DNA of 64,000 nucleotides from Lysinibacillus agricola (GCF_016638705.1 NZ_CP067341.1:1429501-1493500), one strand, 5' to 3'; numbered from the stretch's first letter, positions 44,812 to 54,399 are shown. A program made the numbers and translations. Notes: generated from the sequence alone by a model not told the origin.

Positions 44812-45444
44812 TTACTTCGCTAGCCCGTTTTGAAAAGCGTAGACAACTGCTTGTGTGCGATCTTGAACATCGAGCTTCGCTAAAATATTGCTGACATGTG
44901 TTTTTACAGTTTTTAATGCAATGTATAAGTCATCGGCGATTTCCTGATTGGCTTTGCCTTTAGCCATGAGCAATAATACTTCCATTTCACGCTCGGTAAG
45001 CTGTTCATACAGTGGAGTACTATTACCGTGACGCATGCGATGCATCATTTTGGATGTTACTTCTGGCTCTAAAACGGTTTCGCCTCCCATTGTTTTACGA
45101 ATGGCATCGGCGATTTGCTTCGCATTTGATGTTTTTAAAATATAGCTGACTGCACCAGCCTCTAATGCTGGATAGACTTTGTCATCATCTAAAAAACTTG
45201 TCACCATCATAATTTTTGCCTCTGGCCAGACCGCTAAAATTTCAGCTGTCGCCTCAGCTCCTGTCATAACTGGCATCACATTGTCCATTAAAATAATGTC
45301 AGGACGCAGGGCTAGAGCACGTTCCACTGCCTCTTTACCATTCTCAGCTTCACCCACAACGGTGATATCTGGTTGTGCTGACAAATAGGCAGAAACACCA
45401 ATCCGCACCATCTCATGGTCATCCACTATTAACACTTGAATCAT
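44812..45444 (-). CDS. liaR: Response regulator LiaR (NarL family)
   Basis: A 210-residue regulator. The receiver domain has the acidic pair in [11 protein letters not shown], phospho-accepting Asp in IILMDNVMP (about residue 54) and the Lys in ILKTSNAKQ. The C-terminal LuxR-type helix-turn-helix is [43 protein letters not shown] 45444 follows GAAGGAGG and overlaps liaS by 26 bases. It should activate the liaIH genes when wall-active agents perturb the envelope. Confidence 0.92.
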   Translation of the reverse strand: MIQVLIVDDHEMVRIGVSAYLSAQPDITVVGEAENGKEAVERALALRPDIILMDNVMPVMTGAEATAEILAVWPEAKIMMVTSFLDDDKVYPALEAGAVSYILKTSNAKQIADAIRKTMGGETVLEPEVTSKMMHRMRHGNSTPLYEQLTEREMEVLLLMAKGKANQEIADDLYIALKTVKTHVSNILAKLDVQDRTQAVVYAFQNGLAK

Positions 45445-46456
45445 TCACTTCAACCTCCTTCTGTAGTGGAATTTTAACCTCTACAATTGTACCTTCTCCA
45501 GGCACTGACACAATTTTGTACATACAACCTATTTCTACAGCGCGCTCGGCAATATTTTGCAAGCCATAAGAAGTAGATTTATCAGCTTCGACATCAAAGC
45601 CGAGGCCATTGTCCTGAATACGTAAAATGGCTAAATCATCGCGGGCAACGAGCAGTAATTCAACTTCGCTCGCTTTGGCATGGCGTAGCGTATTCGATAA
45701 CGCCTCCTGTGCAATACGGAATAAATGATCCTCCTCCGCTTTGGATAACGCCATTTCTTCAAGCTCATATTCAATATGAAAAAATACTTTTTGCTGCAGC
45801 TCAATAATAAGTTCCTCAAGACCTTGCGCAAGAGTCTTATTATGGAGGGCTACTGGGCGTAAATGTAATAATAATGCACGCATTTCAAGCTGTGCCTGTT
45901 GCACAACTTTTTCGACCTGCTTTAAGCTTGTAGCATTTTCATCGGTTTCGGTTAATGCGGAAAGTAACATCGAAGCAGCGAATAATTGCTGTGATACAGA
46001 ATCATGGAGCTCACGAGCAAGGCGTTGACGTTCAGCAATAATTCGCTCTTGAATAATTTTATCATTAGCTTCTGCACGTTCATTGGATAAGCGCTGTAAG
46101 CTTTTTCGTTGCGTATCAATTAACTCACTTGTTTGAACTAAAGCTTTTTTCAAAGGTTTTGGTAAAGGCTGTTTTTTAGGTAATACAAAATCAGGTTCAA
46201 CTAACTGTTTCACGATGCGGGTTGCCTGAGCCTCTCTGGCACGGGCAGTCATACTAATCCAGCTTGCAATGAGTAAACTAAGCCCAAAAAGAGTGATGAC
46301 AATAAAACCACCGAGTGGGATATTATTATAATTCTGCTGCCATAATGGTTCCCATGTTTTCTCGTTTGGCTCGCCCCAAACAACGACAAGGAGACCGAAT
46401 GCAGCACTCATCAAAATAAAAAGTAGGGTAAATATTCTTGAGATAAAGGCAATCAT
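45419..46456 (-). CDS. liaS: Sensor histidine kinase LiaS (VraS-like)
   Basis: A 345-residue kinase with two membrane helices (residues 5-25 and 48-68) and almost no external loop, as in intramembrane-sensing kinases. A HAMP-like linker and a HisKA_3 domain follow, with the phospho-acceptor His in [18 protein letters not shown], then the ATPase domain ([33 protein letters not shown]). It overlaps liaF by four bases and liaR by 26. Confidence 0.92.
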   Translation of the reverse strand: MIAFISRIFTLLFILMSAAFGLLVVVWGEPNEKTWEPLWQQNYNNIPLGGFIVITLFGLSLLIASWISMTARAREAQATRIVKQLVEPDFVLPKKQPLPKPLKKALVQTSELIDTQRKSLQRLSNERAEANDKIIQERIIAERQRLARELHDSVSQQLFAASMLLSALTETDENATSLKQVEKVVQQAQLEMRALLLHLRPVALHNKTLAQGLEELIIELQQKVFFHIEYELEEMALSKAEEDHLFRIAQEALSNTLRHAKASEVELLLVARDDLAILRIQDNGLGFDVEADKSTSYGLQNIAERAVEIGCMYKIVSVPGEGTIVEVKIPLQKEVEVNDSSVNSG

Positions 46457-47145
46457 TTACGTAGCACCTCCAAGTCCCCAAGCCATGTTGCAACATGTAT
46501 CACAAGTGTACGCTTTGCATCCTCAGGGTTTCCATCTGAGAAACTAACACTTTCATTGAGTAAGCGTTGTGGCCCAACATGTAGGCATTTCAATTCACCA
46601 AACAATGTCGTGTATTGTAAGCGAAATGGAATTTCATATGGAATATACACTTGCACCTTACCAATACCTTGTCGAATCGTAATGAGACTTGTGCCGGCAG
46701 GTAAAATTGTTTGTGTTGTATCAATCGTAATGTCGCCTGCAAGTCGTTGAATTTGAACATCTTGCCATTTATAGGCTTCTACCGGTGCAGGCATTGTACC
46801 AAATAATTCGTTTTTCGAAGCGGGAAGCTTTTCGAAAAGCTCCAAACCAACTACTTTTGGTTCGTTTTCTCTTTGCAAGTATTGATAGAGCATATATAAA
46901 AGAATGATGACGATAAATAAGCGTAAACTCCACATTGTAAAGAGTGCAATCGAGATAAAGAAAATTCCTGTCCATTTAAAGAAACGAATTTTTTTCGAGA
47001 AACTTAAATAAAGAAGTCCTACCCCAATCAATAGACAAAAGGCGCCACCGTTATTAAAAATTGTGAGCTCCACAAAAACGAGTAAAAAGAAGCCTAGTAC
47101 CCAAAATGTAAACTTATTTGTTGTGAAATTTTGCAAGAGGGTCAC
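46453..47145 (-). CDS. liaF: LiaF, negative modulator of LiaRS
   Basis: A 230-residue protein. The N-terminal third has three to four membrane helices (LGFFLLVFVELTIF, FCLLIGVGLLYLSFS, FFISIALFTMW). The C-terminal domain (KWQDVQIQRLAGDITIDTTQTILPAG ... VQVYIPYEIPFRLQYTTLFG) is the cell-wall-active antibiotics response domain of LiaF/VraT. The GTG at 47145 sits inside the GAAGGGTGA Shine-Dalgarno sequence, so a TTG at 47136 (product MQNFTTNKF) may be the real start. It keeps LiaRS inactive in unstressed cells. Confidence 0.9.
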   Translation of the reverse strand: MTLLQNFTTNKFTFWVLGFFLLVFVELTIFNNGGAFCLLIGVGLLYLSFSKKIRFFKWTGIFFISIALFTMWSLRLFIVIILLYMLYQYLQRENEPKVVGLELFEKLPASKNELFGTMPAPVEAYKWQDVQIQRLAGDITIDTTQTILPAGTSLITIRQGIGKVQVYIPYEIPFRLQYTTLFGELKCLHVGPQRLLNESVSFSDGNPEDAKRTLVIHVATWLGDLEVLRK

Positions 47146-47184
47146 CCTTCTTTCTACAAATTGATGAGAGAAGACGAACTTCTC

Positions 47185-48315
47185 TTAAAAATAATTATCT
47201 TCAAGCATTTTTTTGATTGTGTCATTCATCAATGTTGAATCAAGTGTATTTGGATAATGAGCAGAGTGCTCTAAAGTGATAAACTCCTTACCATCTGGTG
47301 CATCTAATATCTCATAATATTGCTTTGCTATTTCATAGTTCGTCTGTTTATCATATTTACCTTGTATAAAATAAACGGGTATATCTATACTTTTTACAGA
47401 ATCAAAAAAATTAGTAAGAATGATTTCTTTTTTTAGCTCTTGGCTTTTTATAAGGCTAAATTGTGGCCCTGAAATAAATGCTTTATACAGATCCTGTAAA
47501 GAGTAATCAGGGGAAGTAAATGCCCCTTTTATCAAGTCAAAGAGGTTCACTTTCTTTATCGTATCATCAAAATAATTCATGCCTTTATATTGATTGATAA
47601 GATCGCTAAATTGATCCTCATCTTTTGCTAAATAAGGACCTTTTCCTATATCTTCTAAAATACGGAGTGTTTTTTTATCTCCATTAGCGATAGCTTCATC
47701 CTGTAACCAACTGTATCCAAGTTCTTGGCCTTTACTAGTATTTGTTAATTGAGAAATTCCTAAGTAGGCATAGAACTTCTCAGGATAATTAGATACTAAT
47801 TGAGTTCCGATTACTGTACCGAAGGACTGACCAATGACAAATATTTTTTCCTGTTGATAATGTTCTCTAATATAATCAACTATTATATTAGCATCTTCTG
47901 TAAATTGAGAAAGGGTCAGTGTAGTATTCGTTAATTTTTTGTTAAAACTTTTTCCAGAACCTCGTTGATCATAATAAACTGCGACGCAATTCTCGGTTAT
48001 TTCAGGATACAATGTTCGAGCACTCACGCCATAGGGGAAGGGAGACCCCGGTCCACCATGTAGGAATAAACAAAATGGTTTCTCCTTATCTTTTCCTTCC
48101 ACTAATATATATTGTTTATCTCCATTTACATTGATTGCCTTTAACTCACTAATACCACCATTTTCAATAACTTCAGCACTTTCCTGTTTAATTTGTTGTT
48201 GTACAATGAAGCGATAACCTAATAACAAAATTATAAATAATATAAGAATAAAGAAAGCAAAAAGGCATATTTTAATCATAGGACTAAACCACTTTCTGTT
48301 TACACTTTTTTTCAT
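47185..48315 (-). CDS. Membrane-anchored alpha/beta hydrolase (proline iminopeptidase-like, S33)
   Basis: A 376-residue protein. One N-terminal membrane helix (about residues 11-33) anchors an extracellular alpha/beta hydrolase with the oxyanion motif FLHGGPGSP, YYDQRGSGKS, nucleophile elbow VIGQSFGTVIG, an Asp in IQGKYDKQT and His in LEHSAHYP. These motifs match family S33. It is inserted between liaH and liaF on the same strand, with a terminator upstream, so it may be transcribed alone or with liaFSR. AAGGAAATT precedes ATG 48315. Confidence 0.88.
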   Translation of the reverse strand: MKKSVNRKWFSPMIKICLFAFFILILFIILLLGYRFIVQQQIKQESAEVIENGGISELKAINVNGDKQYILVEGKDKEKPFCLFLHGGPGSPFPYGVSARTLYPEITENCVAVYYDQRGSGKSFNKKLTNTTLTLSQFTEDANIIVDYIREHYQQEKIFVIGQSFGTVIGTQLVSNYPEKFYAYLGISQLTNTSKGQELGYSWLQDEAIANGDKKTLRILEDIGKGPYLAKDEDQFSDLINQYKGMNYFDDTIKKVNLFDLIKGAFTSPDYSLQDLYKAFISGPQFSLIKSQELKKEIILTNFFDSVKSIDIPVYFIQGKYDKQTNYEIAKQYYEILDAPDGKEFITLEHSAHYPNTLDSTLMNDTIKKMLEDNYF

Positions 48316-48367
48316 AATAATTTCCTTAATCTCTTTTTGGTCACCAAGGTTTTTTCATCAAAGAAAT

Positions 48368-48394
48368 GGGATGCTTCAATAATTGAGGCATCCC
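48368..48394 (-). terminator. Terminator after liaH
   Basis: GGGATGCTTCAAT (48368-48380) pairs with AATTGAGGCATCCC with one mismatch. It lies 24 bases past the liaH stop on the minus strand; the T-run is weak. Confidence 0.7.
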
Positions 48395-48417
48395 TTATTT
48401 CTTTATATTATAACACG

Positions 48418-49056
48418 TTATTTGTTTTCGATTAGCAGTGGTGCGTTTTCGTCCACCGCATTTTTTTCTAGGTGTGCAAGACGAGCCTCGAAAGTTGTTA
48501 CTTCATGACCCTTGTCAATTTGGTAAGCAAGCTTATCGATATATGCTTCTAAATCCTCAAAGTTAGTTTTATTGTTTTTAGCAAGCATACCGTCCATTTG
48601 ATGGTGAGCGCGTGTCACGTTTTCTTTGCCCATAAGCTGTAATTGACGCACTTTCATATCTTTAATTTTGTGTTTCATCGTTTCAAATTTGCGTTCAAGC
48701 TCGAAGTATTCACGTGTACTTGCTTCGATACTCGTTTGCAAAGTGTTGTTGCGTGCTGTGTAGGCAGCCACTTCGTCAGTAGCGAAATCGATTAAATCTT
48801 GTTCGCCGCTAGTAGTAGCTAATTTTAGCTGAGCTTCACGCTTTGCAAGTAACTCTGCGTTTTGTTTATACTCCTGCTCCAGTTTTTCCTTTAGCTGACC
48901 TTGACGCTCTAATAATGTACCTGTTTGCTCTGTTTGTTTTTCTGCCTCACGAATGTATTGGTTTAACATCGCAATTGGATTTTTTTGTTCCTTCTTATCA
49001 AATGCATGATGTAAATCTGCCTCTATTGTATATTTAAAACGTTGAAATAAGTTCAT
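48418..49056 (-). CDS. liaH: PspA/IM30-family protein (LiaH)
   Basis: A 212-residue phage-shock protein homologue, almost entirely coiled coil. It begins MNLFQRFKYTIEADLHHAFDKKEQKNP (amphipathic helix and PspA signature) and has long heptad-rich helices (EKQTEQTGTLLERQGQLKEKLEQEY). Such proteins form rings or rods on the membrane and protect it during envelope stress. ATG 49056 follows AAGGAGAG. It is co-transcribed with the liaI-like gene 15 bp upstream. Confidence 0.92.
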   Translation of the reverse strand: MNLFQRFKYTIEADLHHAFDKKEQKNPIAMLNQYIREAEKQTEQTGTLLERQGQLKEKLEQEYKQNAELLAKREAQLKLATTSGEQDLIDFATDEVAAYTARNNTLQTSIEASTREYFELERKFETMKHKIKDMKVRQLQLMGKENVTRAHHQMDGMLAKNNKTNFEDLEAYIDKLAYQIDKGHEVTTFEARLAHLEKNAVDENAPLLIENK

Positions 49057-49071
49057 GAATATTCTCTCCTT

Positions 49072-49425
49072 TTATTTTGTTAAGTTTGACCATTCTTTTT
49101 CAAAGTTTGTAAACGGATCTTCTTCTTTAGCTTCAATTGTTGGAATTTTTACAGCTTCGCCATTCCATTTTTTATAGATAACATAGATGATAGCGATTGC
49201 TGCTAAACCAACCATTGCTGGGATATTAGATACTGCTGATAGAACACCAATCAGACCCACTGTAAACCAAATGATTTTGCCGAATGTCGACTTGCTTGCC
49301 ATGTAGAAGTGCATGCCGAGTGCTACAAATAATCCCGAAAATAGTAGACCTGCAAGTGGTCCGATTAGGGCAAGTGCAACACATCCTGCGATGAAGCCCC
49401 CTGTTAATAGAAGAAATTTTTTCAT
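49072..49425 (-). CDS. liaI: LiaI-like membrane anchor protein
   Basis: A 117-residue protein with about three to four hydrophobic helices (residues 4-25, 27-45, 50-65 and 68-85) and a charged tail ending DPFTNFEKEWSNLT. This tail is typical of small membrane proteins encoded next to PspA/LiaH in Firmicutes. It probably recruits LiaH to the membrane. ATG 49425 follows AAAGGAGC. The assignment rests largely on position in the lia locus. Confidence 0.75.
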   Translation of the reverse strand: MKKFLLLTGGFIAGCVALALIGPLAGLLFSGLFVALGMHFYMASKSTFGKIIWFTVGLIGVLSAVSNIPAMVGLAAIAIIYVIYKKWNGEAVKIPTIEAKEEDPFTNFEKEWSNLTK

Positions 49426-49454
49426 ATGTTTTAGCTCCTTTCGTTTGTACCTTT

Positions 49455-49491
49455 ATATTACCTATTAGAAAGCTTTGCTAAAACGGACTGG
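49455..49491 (-). promoter_or_regulatory. Candidate LiaR-dependent promoter of liaIH
   Basis: On the minus strand, TAATAT (49455-49460) and a poor -35 TTTAGC (49477-49482) are 16 bases apart. A sequence CCAGTCCGTTTTAGCAA (49475-49491) at and upstream of the -35 carries the AGTCCG half typical of LiaR/VraR sites. A weak core promoter with an activator site fits inducible control, but the match is partial. Confidence 0.35.
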
Positions 49492-49513
49492 AAATGGATT
49501 TTACTCTAGGTCT

Positions 49514-49563
49514 TGAGGCTGAGAACATTCTAAGATGCTGAGGCTGAGAACATTCTAAGATGC
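49514..49563. repeat. 25-bp perfect tandem duplication
   Basis: Two identical 25-base copies (49514-49538 and 49539-49563, beginning TGAGGCTGAGAACATTC) lie head to tail between the lia promoter and the sirA promoter. Confidence 0.92.
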
Positions 49564-49673
49564 TATAGAAGAAGCTCAAATTTGCAGAAATAGAACTCCA
49601 ATAGAGTCCGTGAGTATTTAATGGGGAACTCATTATGCCATAAAGTAATTGATAGATCGGAAAGTAGAAAGTT

Positions 49674-49740
49674 TTCGACAAAAATAGAAGATGAATACCT
49701 CCTTCGTTTGACAAATTAAAGAGTTTGAATGAGCTATACT
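49674..49740 (+). promoter_or_regulatory. Spo0A-type promoter of sirA
   Basis: TTCGACA at 49674-49680 is an exact reverse Spo0A box (TGTCGAA). A second, TTTGACAAA at 49707-49715, coincides with the -35 TTGACA (49708-49713). The -10 TATACT is at 49735-49740, giving a 21-base spacer, too long for ordinary sigma-A promoters but like the Spo0A-activated spoIIG promoter (22 bases). sirA is Spo0A-controlled in B. subtilis. Confidence 0.75.
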
Positions 49741-49773
49741 TATGAAAAAGAAATGAGCGAAGGAGGATTTCTA

Positions 49774-50199
49774 GTGAGAACTTATTCCATATATAAAATA
49801 AAAGAAGAGCATTTAACGTTTATTTTCGGCAGAGAGCGTAAGTTATTAGAAATGATGCAGGGCTGTGAAGACGCTAATGAGAAATCCTTAAAAGAGCTTG
49901 CATATATATGTGAAACCGTTCGCTTCGACGAGATTGCTGCAATGCTGGAGGCGCAACTAGATTCCAAGTATGCACATTTAGAGAGGGCTCGTAATGCCTT
50001 ATTTTTAGAACATCCTATTAAAGGGAAAATGGCTATTTATTTAGTGGAACGAAAGATTTGTGTCTATTGCGAAGGTTCACGAATGCTTGATTTGGATCTT
50101 TTTCAGATGCTTGCAAAAATGAGCGAGCGCTTTATTGCTTTTAATAAACAAGATAATGAGTGTGGGTGGTTAAAGCCGATGAAGTATACAATGCATTAG
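49774..50199 (+). CDS. sirA: Sporulation inhibitor of replication SirA
   Basis: SirA binds domain I of DnaA and blocks new rounds of replication in cells entering sporulation. The 141-residue product begins MRTYSIYKIKEEHLTFIFGRE, which matches the YYTYLIKEEFANHYFGRE start of B. subtilis SirA, and ends ERFIAFNKQDNECGWLKPMK, like the ALDF...YGWLNPIK end there. I choose GTG 49774 after GAAGGAGG; an in-frame ATG at 49729 lies on the promoter -10. yneF follows, as in B. subtilis. Confidence 0.9.
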   Translation: MRTYSIYKIKEEHLTFIFGRERKLLEMMQGCEDANEKSLKELAYICETVRFDEIAAMLEAQLDSKYAHLERARNALFLEHPIKGKMAIYLVERKICVYCEGSRMLDLDLFQMLAKMSERFIAFNKQDNECGWLKPMKYTMH

Positions 50200-50297
50200 G
50201 AAAATTCACTACAATATATAGTAACACGCTAAAATTTGGTGTATAATGGAGCGTGGAGAGTTTTTCTCGGTATATTGTAGTGGAGGAGGTTGGTTGT

Positions 50298-50516
50298 ATG
50301 CCTACATGGGGCTGGATTATTATCGTAATTATCGCATTAGCAGCGGGCGCGGCACTTGGTTTTTATTTCGCTCGTAAAGCTATGATGAAATATTTAAAAG
50401 AAAACCCACCTATTAACGAGCAAATGATTCGTATGATGATGGCGCAAATGGGTCGTACGCCGTCTGAAAAGCAAGTACGTCAAATGATGGCACAAATGAA
50501 TAAATTCCAAAAATAG
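50298..50516 (+). CDS. yneF: YneF (UPF0154) membrane protein
   Basis: A 72-residue protein with one N-terminal membrane helix (residues 4-26) and a conserved cytoplasmic part: [43 protein letters not shown]. This is the UPF0154 signature. ATG 50298 lies seven bases after GGAGGAGGT. Its function is unknown; sirA-yneF adjacency is conserved. Confidence 0.95.
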   Translation: MPTWGWIIIVIIALAAGAALGFYFARKAMMKYLKENPPINEQMIRMMMAQMGRTPSEKQVRQMMAQMNKFQK

Positions 50517-50533
50517 TAGGAATTTTAAAAGAG

Positions 50534-50566
50534 CAACTAGTCCAAGCCTTGGCTAGTTGTTTTTTG
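50534..50566 (+). terminator. yneF terminator
   Basis: A CAACTAG-CCAAG / CTTGG-CTAGTTG stem is followed by TTTTTTG. Confidence 0.92.
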
Positions 50567-50730
50567 TTTTATCTTTTTTCGGCAAATGCTTTTTATAGCG
50601 AAAGCAAAGCATCAGTTACAATTACGCTAAGGCAGAATTGAAAATAAATTTAAATAATTCATAAAAATCATACAATTCTATCGGGAAACTCGTTATAATG
50701 GAAATATTCTATATAAAGGAGTTGTGTGCA

Positions 50731-51201
50731 TTGCAGACAGAAAAAACCAATGTTGAAAGCTTTGATTTAGATCATACGAAAGTTAAAGCGCCGTATGTAC
50801 GTTTAGCAGGTGTGAAAACAGGGAAAAATGGCGATGAAGTATACAAATATGATATTCGTTTTAAACAGCCAAATAAAGAGCATATGGAAATGCCTGCATT
50901 ACATTCCTTAGAGCATTTATCGGCAGACATTATCCGCAATTACTCTGATCATATTGTTGATTTCAGTCCAATGGGGTGCCAAACAGGCTTCTATGTATCG
51001 CTAATAAATCATAATGACTATGAACACTTATTAAATATTTTGGAAAAAACATTTACGGATGTAACAAAGGCGACTGCCGTTCCTGCGTGCAATGAAGTAC
51101 AATGCGGCTGGGCAGCTAGCCATAGCCTAGAAGGTGCACAAGCGTTAGCCAAAGAATTTTTAGCGAAACGTGATGAATGGCATATCGTTTTCGCAGAATA
51201 A
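50731..51201 (+). CDS. luxS: S-ribosylhomocysteine lyase LuxS
   Basis: LuxS splits S-ribosylhomocysteine to homocysteine and the AI-2 precursor DPD in the activated methyl cycle. The 156-residue enzyme has the metal motif HSLEH, catalytic Cys in MGCQTGFY and the third metal ligand Cys in NEVQCGWA. I choose TTG 50731 (product starts [15 protein letters not shown]), nine bases after AAAGGAG; the ATG at 50698 precedes that site. Monocistronic, with its own terminator. Confidence 0.95.
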   Translation: MQTEKTNVESFDLDHTKVKAPYVRLAGVKTGKNGDEVYKYDIRFKQPNKEHMEMPALHSLEHLSADIIRNYSDHIVDFSPMGCQTGFYVSLINHNDYEHLLNILEKTFTDVTKATAVPACNEVQCGWAASHSLEGAQALAKEFLAKRDEWHIVFAE

Positions 51202-51210
51202 AAAATTTGA

Positions 51211-51247
51211 AAAACCTTGCGTGAATGAAGTTTGCAAGGTTTTTTTG
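51211..51247 (+). terminator. luxS terminator
   Basis: AAAACCTTGC (51211-51220) pairs with GCAAGGTTTT (51234-51243), followed by T residues. Confidence 0.93.
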
Positions 51248-51399
51248 TGTCTAAAAATAAAATGGTCAAGAAAATCTTTATAAAGATTGTGGCGCTTTTC
51301 CGAGTGTGATAAAGCCACTTCGCTTTCGCACAAATATTTGTTGATATTTTGTTTTATCACTATAAATTAAAGTGACATGCTAAGTGAAGTGGGTGATCT

Positions 51400-51660
51400 T
51401 CGTTCCAACTGGGCGATTCCTTGGGGATTAGCGATAGAGTTAAAACCATCACGTCCTGTAATAACACCTTCGTGACCAACATCGGTGCCGCTGCCGCTTC
51501 GCTTTCGCGCAAAAAACATCTGTTGGCCCGAGACCCTGGAGCGAGCCGGCAGAGGAACGAAGGCTAAAACATCACGTCCTGTGATAACGCCTTCGTGACC
51601 AACATCCTGTTGCCCCAAGCGACTCATCGAACGCCCCCAGTCGGAACAGAAATCAACCCC
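51400..51660 (+). repeat. Dispersed intergenic element, copy 3 (composite)
   Basis: It begins CAACTGGGCGATTCCTTGGG and ends CCAGTCGGAACAGAAATCAA-CCCC. It contains the motif ATCACGTCCTGTRATAACRC plus CTTCGTGACCAAC twice (near 51450 and 51570), separated by a GCCGCTTCGCTTTCGCGC module also found at 30630. It looks like two elements fused or nested. Confidence 0.8.
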
Positions 51661-51693
51661 TCGTTTTGCAGAAACAATAGTTTTTCGGTTGTA

Positions 51694-52665
51694 CTAAAAA
51701 TGAAATGGAATGACATTAGACGAAGAAGAATCACGATTAATTTTTTGATAGATGAAACTTTCTAAAAAGTCGTGAATTAAATCTTCATATTCAGCCATAT
51801 TTTCATTAAAGGATTGTGCATGAGCACCGTTATCAAATAGCTTCAATTTCTTAGGGCCAGTTTTTTTATTGTATAAGTCCAGTGACATGGAAGCTGGGAT
51901 AAATGTATCAGGAATACTATGGATAAAGAGCACTGGTTTTTCAATATTTGTCACAGCTTCAGCAGGTGTCACGCTTTTAAAGGAATAGCCGTCACGTAAG
52001 CGGACAAAGAAATCTGCAAACCGAATTGGAATAATCGAGCCGTATTTAAATTCTGTCTTCGCAATTTGTTTCAGCAGCATTGAAAAATCAGAAAACGCAC
52101 AATCAGAAATATAGAAATCTGCACCATCCTCCACAGTTCCTGCATATAGTAGCATTGTTGCGGCACCCATCGATTCACCGTGAATACCAAGAATGGCGTT
52201 TTCACCAATCATTGCCTTTATAGTTTTGACTACTGCGTCAAGGTCATTTTTTTCATAATAGCCATAGCTAGTCGTTTTTCCACCTGTCTCCCCATGTCTA
52301 CGATGGTCAAAAATAACGGAATTGTAACCAAGTCGTTCAAAAAGTCGAGCATATTTAACGGAGTTGATTTTATTTTCTGTTACTCCATGGCAAATAATGA
52401 TGGTATTATTTGTTTCTAATGGTCGAAACATAATGCCGCGAATACTATAGCCATTTGGAGAGTCGATATTTAATTCACATTTTAAATTTTTATTGTACCA
52501 AGCTTCGTCAAAACGTTTAGCAGTGGTTTCACGTTCACGAACAAATTCAGGATCCTTTTGCTTAATGTACATTAATTTATTGGAAAGTGCGAAACCGAAC
52601 AGACCGGTTGCTGCTGCGGCAAGCGTCGTCGTTATACCTGAAAATAAAAGTATTTTCTTTTTCAT
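51694..52665 (-). CDS. yqkD: YqkD-like alpha/beta hydrolase
   Basis: A 323-residue protein. An N-terminal membrane helix (about residues 4-26) precedes an alpha/beta hydrolase with IICHGVTENK (oxyanion region), FDHRRHGETGG, nucleophile elbow GIHGESMGAATML, Asp in FIHSIPDTFIP and catalytic His in NGAHAQSF. This matches the YqkD family, probably an extracytoplasmic esterase or peptidase. ATG 52665 follows GGAGGTG. yqkE lies 1.5 kb away, as in B. subtilis where the two are neighbours. Confidence 0.85.
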   Translation of the reverse strand: MKKKILLFSGITTTLAAAATGLFGFALSNKLMYIKQKDPEFVRERETTAKRFDEAWYNKNLKCELNIDSPNGYSIRGIMFRPLETNNTIIICHGVTENKINSVKYARLFERLGYNSVIFDHRRHGETGGKTTSYGYYEKNDLDAVVKTIKAMIGENAILGIHGESMGAATMLLYAGTVEDGADFYISDCAFSDFSMLLKQIAKTEFKYGSIIPIRFADFFVRLRDGYSFKSVTPAEAVTNIEKPVLFIHSIPDTFIPASMSLDLYNKKTGPKKLKLFDNGAHAQSFNENMAEYEDLIHDFLESFIYQKINRDSSSSNVIPFHF

Positions 52666-52921
52666 TATTAACACCTCCACGTCCTGTTTCTTTTGTTGTC
52701 TAGGCATACAAGCGACATCATTCGTATGTATGCACTTTTCTTAATTGTAATGTTCCCAACTGAGATTGTTTAAAACACGTCAACATTTTACATTATCTTT
52801 GGCAAAACTGCGATTATTTCTGTTATCGAAAATCGTCAAAATATTTGTTAAAATATACATATCTGCTAGTAGCATATGCATGCAGTGTTGATTTTTGAAC
52901 GGGGAAAAGGGGAGAATGTTT

Positions 52922-54106
52922 ATGACAAACGAGGTAGTAATAGTGAGTGCTGTACGTACAGCTATTGGTTCATTCCAAGGAACATTAAAGGATGTACCAG
53001 CGACAAAATTAGGTAGCATTGTTATTAAAGAAGCATTAGCACGTGCTGGCGTAACAGGCGATCAAGTCGACGAGGTCATTATGGGGAATGTCTTATCGGC
53101 TGGACTTGGTCAAAATCCAGCTCGTCAAGCAGCAATTGCAGCAGGATTACCACATGAAGTTTCTGCACTAACGATTAATAAAGTTTGTGGCTCAGGACTA
53201 AAAGCAGTTCACTTAGCGACACAGGCCATTTTAGCAGGTGATGCGGATATTATCGTTGCAGGCGGCTTTGAAAATATGAGCCAAGCACCATATGTATTAA
53301 AAAATGCACGAGAAGGCTTCCGCATGGGGGATCAAAAGGTAGTCGATACGATGATTCATGACGGATTATGGTGTGCATTCAATGACTATCATATGGGCAA
53401 TACGGCTGAGAATTTATGTGACGCCTATGAGATTTCTCGAGAAGAACAAGATGCTTTTGCAGCACGTTCACAGCAGCGTACAGAAGTAGCAATTGCAACA
53501 GGGAAGTTTAACGATGAAATTATAGCTGTGGAAATTCCACAACGCAAGGGCGAAGCTATTATTTTCGATAAAGATGAATTCCCACGTCAAGGTGTTACAG
53601 CTGAATCCCTATCTAAACTCCGTCCTGCCTTTAAAAAGGATGGCTCTGTGACAGCAGCAAACGCATCTGGTATTAACGATGGTGCAGCAGCTCTTGTTGT
53701 CATGTCGAAAGAAAAAGCGGAAGAGTTAGGCATTCGACCAATGGCACTAATTACAGCGAATGCGAGCGCAGGTGTCGACCCAGCTATTATGGGAACTGGC
53801 CCTGTAACGGCAGTGAAGAAAGCATTAGCAAAAGCTGATGTGACGTTAGAAAATATAGATTTAATAGAAGCGAATGAAGCATTTGCAGCTCAATCTATTG
53901 CTGTAGATCGCGAACTAGGCTTTAATCATGATAAACTAAATGTGAACGGGGGAGCAATTGCCCTTGGTCACCCAATTGGTGCAAGTGGTGCTCGTATTTT
54001 AGTAACGCTTTTACATGAGATGGAAAAGCGTGATGCAAAAACAGGTCTCGCAACACTATGTATCGGTGGTGGGCAAGGCGTAGCAACAGTTGTCAAGCGC
54101 CCGTGA
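52922..54106 (+). CDS. Acetyl-CoA C-acetyltransferase (thiolase)
   Basis: A 394-residue biosynthetic-type thiolase that condenses two acetyl-CoA or cleaves acetoacetyl-CoA. Catalytic residues are Cys89 ([10 protein letters not shown]), His350 ([10 protein letters not shown]) and Cys380 (CIGGGQG). EANEAFAAQ is also present. ATG 52922 follows AAAGGGGAGA; ATG 52916 is closer to it. It is alone, without other beta-oxidation or mevalonate genes, so its pathway cannot be fixed. yqkE follows after 23 bp. Confidence 0.94.
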   Translation: MTNEVVIVSAVRTAIGSFQGTLKDVPATKLGSIVIKEALARAGVTGDQVDEVIMGNVLSAGLGQNPARQAAIAAGLPHEVSALTINKVCGSGLKAVHLATQAILAGDADIIVAGGFENMSQAPYVLKNAREGFRMGDQKVVDTMIHDGLWCAFNDYHMGNTAENLCDAYEISREEQDAFAARSQQRTEVAIATGKFNDEIIAVEIPQRKGEAIIFDKDEFPRQGVTAESLSKLRPAFKKDGSVTAANASGINDGAAALVVMSKEKAEELGIRPMALITANASAGVDPAIMGTGPVTAVKKALAKADVTLENIDLIEANEAFAAQSIAVDRELGFNHDKLNVNGGAIALGHPIGASGARILVTLLHEMEKRDAKTGLATLCIGGGQGVATVVKRP

Positions 54107-54129
54107 AGTCAATAAGAAGGTGAATAGCA

Positions 54130-54396
54130 ATGGGAAAGAAACGAAAACAACAGCAACGTGTAGAAGCTAACGTGACAGCTAACCAACCAAAGCAGGAGGC
54201 CGTTACATTAGCGGATCAGTTGGGCGGTGACGTGCTTGCCAAATTAAAAGCTGCAAAGCAAGACTTAACAGCGAAAGAGCAGGCCGCTGAAGAAGAGCGC
54301 CAAGCAAAGCTAGCATTTGAACGCAAACAACGCGAAAAGAACAAATCGTTTGAAGAACTACTAAACGAATATGGCGATAAAGGCACAAAGTTTTAA
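54130..54396 (+). CDS. yqkE: YqkE-family (DUF3886) protein
   Basis: An 88-residue, highly charged cytoplasmic protein: Lys/Gln-rich N-terminus, LADQLGGDVLAKLKAAKQDL, a Glu/Arg-rich helix and the family ending KSFEELLNEYGDKGTKF. ATG 54130 follows AAGAAGGTG. It is co-transcribed with the thiolase gene and ends in a perfect terminator. The function is unknown. Confidence 0.9.
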   Translation: MGKKRKQQQRVEANVTANQPKQEAVTLADQLGGDVLAKLKAAKQDLTAKEQAAEEERQAKLAFERKQREKNKSFEELLNEYGDKGTKF

Positions 54397-54399
54397 AGA

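Noticed and set aside
49478..49714. 78-codon minus-strand frame upstream of sirA
   Set aside because: It spans the 25-bp duplication and the sirA control region and has no family-like sequence.
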